A stretch of 64,000 nt of DNA from Roseivivax sp. GX 12232. GTDB taxonomy: Bacteria > Pseudomonadota > Alphaproteobacteria > Rhodobacterales > Rhodobacteraceae. Numbering within the stretch: the stretch's first letter is position 1; every line of letters starts with the position of its first letter. Made by a program: the position numbers and the translations under genes. The notes under the pieces were generated by a model that ran no database searches, had not been told where the DNA came from, and was given only the letters and a program-made list of their open reading frames with translations. Below, piece after piece: positions 61,232-64,000 of this stretch. Location of the stretch: the NCBI RefSeq assembly GCF_021272185.1, contig NZ_JAJSEC010000011.1, forward strand, positions 47,937-111,936, given 5' to 3'.

Positions 61232-62145
61232 CCGATGCGGATCCTCGGGTCCAGGGCAGCGTTCAGGATGTCGGCCAGGAGGTTCATGGCCACGAAGACG
61301 AGGGCGAAGACGAAGATCAGCATCTGCACCGTGGGGATGTCCGAGCCGAGGATCGACTCGAGCGCCAGCCGCCCCAGCCCGTTGATGGCAAAGATGCTCT
61401 CGGTGATCACCGAGCCGCCGAACTTCTGGCCAAGCTGCACCGCCAGAACCGAGACGACCGGCAGGATGGCGTTGCGCATGGCGTGGCGGGTCAAAAGCGG
61501 CATGCCGCGGAACCCCTTGGAGCGGGCGGTGCGGATGTAGTCGCTGTCCATCACCTCGATGAGGCCGGTGCGCGTCAGGCGCATCACCGCGGGCACCGAG
61601 CTGGCGCCCAGCACGAAGGCGGGCAGCACGAAGTGCAGCCAGGTGTCGTCGCCCGAGACCGGGAAAATCGGCACGGTCACCGCGAAGAGGATGATCATGA
61701 TCAGCCCGAGCCAGAAGTTCGGCACCGCCTGCGCCGAGACCGCGACGCCGAGCGCGAAGCGATCGGCCCAGGAGTTGGGCTTGAGCGCCGCCAAGGCCCC
61801 CAGCGGGATCGAGATCAGGATGGTCACCGAAAGCGCCGAAAGGGCCAGCGCGATGGTCGTCGGTGCGCGGGAGGCGACCAGTTCCGCCACCGGCTTGTTC
61901 CAGTAGTAGCTTTCGCCAAAGTCGCCGGTCAGCACGCCGCCGAGCCAGTCGAAATAGCGCGTGGCGAGCGGCCGATCGAGCCCGTAGGTCTCGCGGATCT
62001 GCGCCAGCACCTCCGGCGTCGCGTCCTCGCCGGCGATGGCATAGGCGGGGTCGGTCGCGACATTCAGCAGGAAGAAGGTCGCCAGCGAGACCGTGAAGGC
62101 CACCGCGAGCGCCAGCGCGCCGCGTTGCAGGATGTATCTGAGCAT
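61228..62145 (-). CDS. ABC transporter permease, DppB type
   Basis: A 305-residue inner-membrane protein with six transmembrane helices, starting MLRYILQRGALALAVAFTVS. The EAA loop is RTARSKGFRGMPLLTRHAMRN. The N-terminal helix followed by a periplasmic segment fits DppB/OppB. It follows the substrate-binding protein gene after a stable intergenic hairpin, which may set the expression ratio. Confidence 0.93.
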   Translation of the reverse strand: MLRYILQRGALALAVAFTVSLATFFLLNVATDPAYAIAGEDATPEVLAQIRETYGLDRPLATRYFDWLGGVLTGDFGESYYWNKPVAELVASRAPTTIALALSALSVTILISIPLGALAALKPNSWADRFALGVAVSAQAVPNFWLGLIMIILFAVTVPIFPVSGDDTWLHFVLPAFVLGASSVPAVMRLTRTGLIEVMDSDYIRTARSKGFRGMPLLTRHAMRNAILPVVSVLAVQLGQKFGGSVITESIFAINGLGRLALESILGSDIPTVQMLIFVFALVFVAMNLLADILNAALDPRIRIG

Positions 62146-62167
62146 GTGGTCTCCTCCGCCTCGTGCT

Positions 62168-62195
62168 GGTCCCGCGCCATCATGGGCGCGGGACC
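62168..62195 (-). promoter_or_regulatory. Intercistronic hairpin between the binding-protein and permease genes
   Basis: GGTCCCGCGCC and GGCGCGGGACC form a perfect 11-bp stem with a six-base loop. It has no T-run, so it is more likely an mRNA stabiliser of the upstream binding-protein message (a usual arrangement in ABC operons) than a terminator. Confidence 0.75.
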
Positions 62196-62203
62196 ACGTC
62201 AGG

Positions 62204-63733
62204 TCACTTCCAGGACGCGTTGTCGAGACGCGGCAGCCCGTCGGGGCTGAGCGGGAAGTCGAGGTCGGGGTTCACGAGATAGTTCTGCGAATAGGAGAAC
62301 AGCGGCGCCCAATAGGCCTGATCGGCGATGGTCGTGAGGGCCTCCTCGTAGAGCGCCTTGCGCTGCTCGGGGTCCGCGGTCTGCTCGGCGGCGAGCACGG
62401 TTTCGGTCAGTTCCGCGTCGCCGGAGAGATTGCGGTCGCTGTCGCTCGAGAAATGCACGCGGGCGATGGCCGCGGTATCGGCGGTGCCGCCCGAGCCCCA
62501 GGTCCCGAAATAGGCCGGGATCTCCTGCTGCGCGCGCGCCTGGTTGAGCGAGGCGAGCTTCACGTAGCGCAGGTTCACGTCGATGCCGACGGCCTCGAGA
62601 TCGGCGGCGATGGCCTCGGCCGCGGGTTTGTCGCGATAGGCCCAGAGCTCCAGCGGGAAGCCATCGGGATAACCGGCCTCGGCGAGCAGCGCGCGCGCTT
62701 TCTCGGGGTCGTAGGGATAGGCCGCGATATCCTCGGTGCAGCCGAACTGAGCCGGGTGGCAGGGCGTGTGGATGCCCTCGGATGAGCCGCCGATGAGGTA
62801 TTCGGCCATCTCCTCGCGGTTCAGCGCGTGGTTGACCGCCTGCCGGACCTTCACGTTGGTCAGCGGGCCGTCCGCGTCGGTGTAGCCAGCGGCATCGAGG
62901 ACCAGGAAGCCGACGCGCAGGTCGGGACCGGAGAGATGCGTTGCCTGCGGCGTGCTGCCGAGGGATTCAGCCACGTCGAGCGGCACCTTGAACATCCAGT
63001 CGACACCGCCGGACATCAGCTCGGCCTGCTGGGTGCCGATGTCGGGCAGGTTGCGCACCACGACATTCTCGATCGCCGGTGCCTCGCCCCAATAGGCGTC
63101 GAAGCGCTCCAGAACGACCTCCTGGCCCGGCTCGAAGGACACGACCCGGTAGGGGCCTGCGCCGATCAGGTCGATGGCCATCGCGCTTTCGTCTATCTCG
63201 CCGCCTTCGGTGCGATAGGCGCCTTCGGGGCGCAGTTTCACCCGCTGCGCCATGTCGCGCAGAACCAGCGGATAGACGGTCTTCAGGTGAAAGCGCAGCG
63301 ACAGGTCGCCGGTCACCTCGACGCGGTCGAGCCAGCGCTCGATGGTGCCCTTGGCCTGGGCTTCGCTCTCCTCGGAGACGATCCAGTTGTAGGTATAGGC
63401 GACGTCCTCGGCAGTGAGCGCGGAGCCGTCGTGGAAGGTCACGCCCTCGCGCAGGGTCACGTCCAGCGTGGTGTCGTCGACCCAGCTCCACTCGGTGGCG
63501 ACCGCCGGCGCGAACTCCTGCGTTTCGGGGTCGAGATCGAAGAGCGTCGCGTCGGTCAGCTCCGCCATGATGATGTATTCGCGCTTGGTCGTGTAGTTGT
63601 AGTCGAGGTTCAGGATTTCCTCGGCCAGGGCGACGCGCATGGTGTCGTCCTGTTTTCCCGCCGTGGCGGCAAGGGGAACTGCGCCGGCGAAGGCGGTGCA
63701 GAGGGCCGTGGCGGCAACGGTGGTTCTAAGCAT
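62204..63733 (-). CDS. ABC transporter substrate-binding protein, family 5 (peptide/opine/nickel type)
   Basis: A 509-residue secreted protein with a signal peptide (about 1-25). The mature part has family-5 features: TFHDGSALTAEDVAYTYNWI, a GAGPYRVVSFEPGQ block and KVRQAVNHALNREEM. It is the first gene of the operon (binding protein, two permeases, ATPase, lyase). The ribosome-binding site GGGAGGAGTGAC lies just before the ATG. The ligand is not clear; the attached lyase suggests a substituted amino acid or opine-like compound. Confidence 0.93.
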   Translation of the reverse strand: MLRTTVAATALCTAFAGAVPLAATAGKQDDTMRVALAEEILNLDYNYTTKREYIIMAELTDATLFDLDPETQEFAPAVATEWSWVDDTTLDVTLREGVTFHDGSALTAEDVAYTYNWIVSEESEAQAKGTIERWLDRVEVTGDLSLRFHLKTVYPLVLRDMAQRVKLRPEGAYRTEGGEIDESAMAIDLIGAGPYRVVSFEPGQEVVLERFDAYWGEAPAIENVVVRNLPDIGTQQAELMSGGVDWMFKVPLDVAESLGSTPQATHLSGPDLRVGFLVLDAAGYTDADGPLTNVKVRQAVNHALNREEMAEYLIGGSSEGIHTPCHPAQFGCTEDIAAYPYDPEKARALLAEAGYPDGFPLELWAYRDKPAAEAIAADLEAVGIDVNLRYVKLASLNQARAQQEIPAYFGTWGSGGTADTAAIARVHFSSDSDRNLSGDAELTETVLAAEQTADPEQRKALYEEALTTIADQAYWAPLFSYSQNYLVNPDLDFPLSPDGLPRLDNASWK

Positions 63734-63793
63734 GTCACTCCTCCCAGAGATGCGGATGCCCGGACCCTACGGTGTCGTGAGAGATGCTAAAAC

Positions 63794-63827
63794 TGCAATG
63801 ATTGGACGTATAGTTGCAAAAATTGGA
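63794..63827. promoter_or_regulatory. Candidate operator: two 13-mer direct repeats 21 bp apart
   Basis: TGCAATGATTGGA at 63794-63806 and TGCAAAAATTGGA at 63815-63827 differ at two bases and are spaced by two DNA turns. They lie 60-95 bases before the binding-protein start, as expected for an activator or repressor site. The downstream 63828-64000 shows no gene. Confidence 0.5.
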
Positions 63828-64000
63828 TGGGAGGTTGGGGGATTGGTCTCGTCGGCTCGCGCGCGGTCAGGTCATGTCTTGAGCAAATCCGAGCATTGCC
63901 ATGGGAGTGGTGCGTCTCATGTGCGGTTTGGGGTTCTCTTGAGGTCCGGTTGCGGCCCGAACCTGCCTTTCGCGCCTCACACAGCGAAAGACCGCTCTCA

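Overview
The window is high-GC DNA from an alphaproteobacterium, most likely of the Rhodobacterales (Roseobacter/Rhodobacter group). The evidence is gene order and motif content: phoH-ybeY-corC-lnt-metK with a SAM/SAH-type riboswitch before metK, irr divergent from fabA-fabB-fabI, a compact mreBCD-mrdA-rodA cluster, and a putA/putR pair. Coding density is high and many neighbouring genes overlap by ATGA or TGATG. No species was assigned.

Layout. Positions 1-9.4 kb hold the 3' part of an alginate-type exopolysaccharide cluster: the end of a beta-helix protein (AlgG-like), AlgI, AlgJ-like, a helical-repeat protein, AlgX-like, AlgF-like, a 910-residue Sel1-repeat protein (AlgK-like role) and an AlgL-like protein. 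Together they would O-acetylate, epimerise, guide and trim a periplasmic uronic acid polymer. A separate secreted jelly-roll protein follows. From 10.9 to 17.5 kb, on the minus strand, lies the rod-shape operon mreB-mreC-mreD-mrdA-rodA with ghrA at its end. From 18.3 to 24.8 kb are mostly single genes: DUF1194, gloA, thyX, DUF2177, a beta-barrel protein, a small secreted protein, an inositol-phosphatase-like protein and a rhomboid protease. From 25 to 30 kb are putA with divergent putR, a TPR protein and tRNA-Leu. From 29.9 to 34.4 kb are irr, the unsaturated fatty acid genes fabA-fabB-fabI, a flavin reductase and a nuclease-like protein. From 35 to 44.6 kb are an unknown protein, miaB, OmpA-like and lipoprotein genes, and phoH-ybeY-corC-lnt-metK. 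From 45 to 52 kb are a NUDIX hydrolase, DUF983, an EF-hand/ECF sigma factor unit, a HAD phosphatase and an H-NOX-fold/diguanylate cyclase pair, ending at tRNA-Gln.

Immediately 3' of tRNA-Gln sits a very large tyrosine recombinase whose C-terminus looks like a PemK/MazF-type domain. About 1.3 kb of gene-poor sequence follows, so this is probably an integrated element or its remnant. The last 8 kb carry a LysR regulator and a minus-strand operon for a peptide/opine/nickel-type ABC importer ending in a fumarase/aspartase-superfamily lyase.

The intergenic spaces carry the least expected content. There is a family of five dispersed elements of about 180 bp with long inverted arms; three copies have short tandem repeats close by (heptamer arrays near two, a 13-bp array near a third). 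There is also a pair of REP-like modules. Several proteins keep their fold but have lost hallmark residues: the AlgL-like protein lacks the catalytic His, the H-NOX-like protein lacks the haem-ligand His, and the SuhB-like protein lacks metal-ligand residues. All calls come from reading the sequence and translations by eye; no database search was run.
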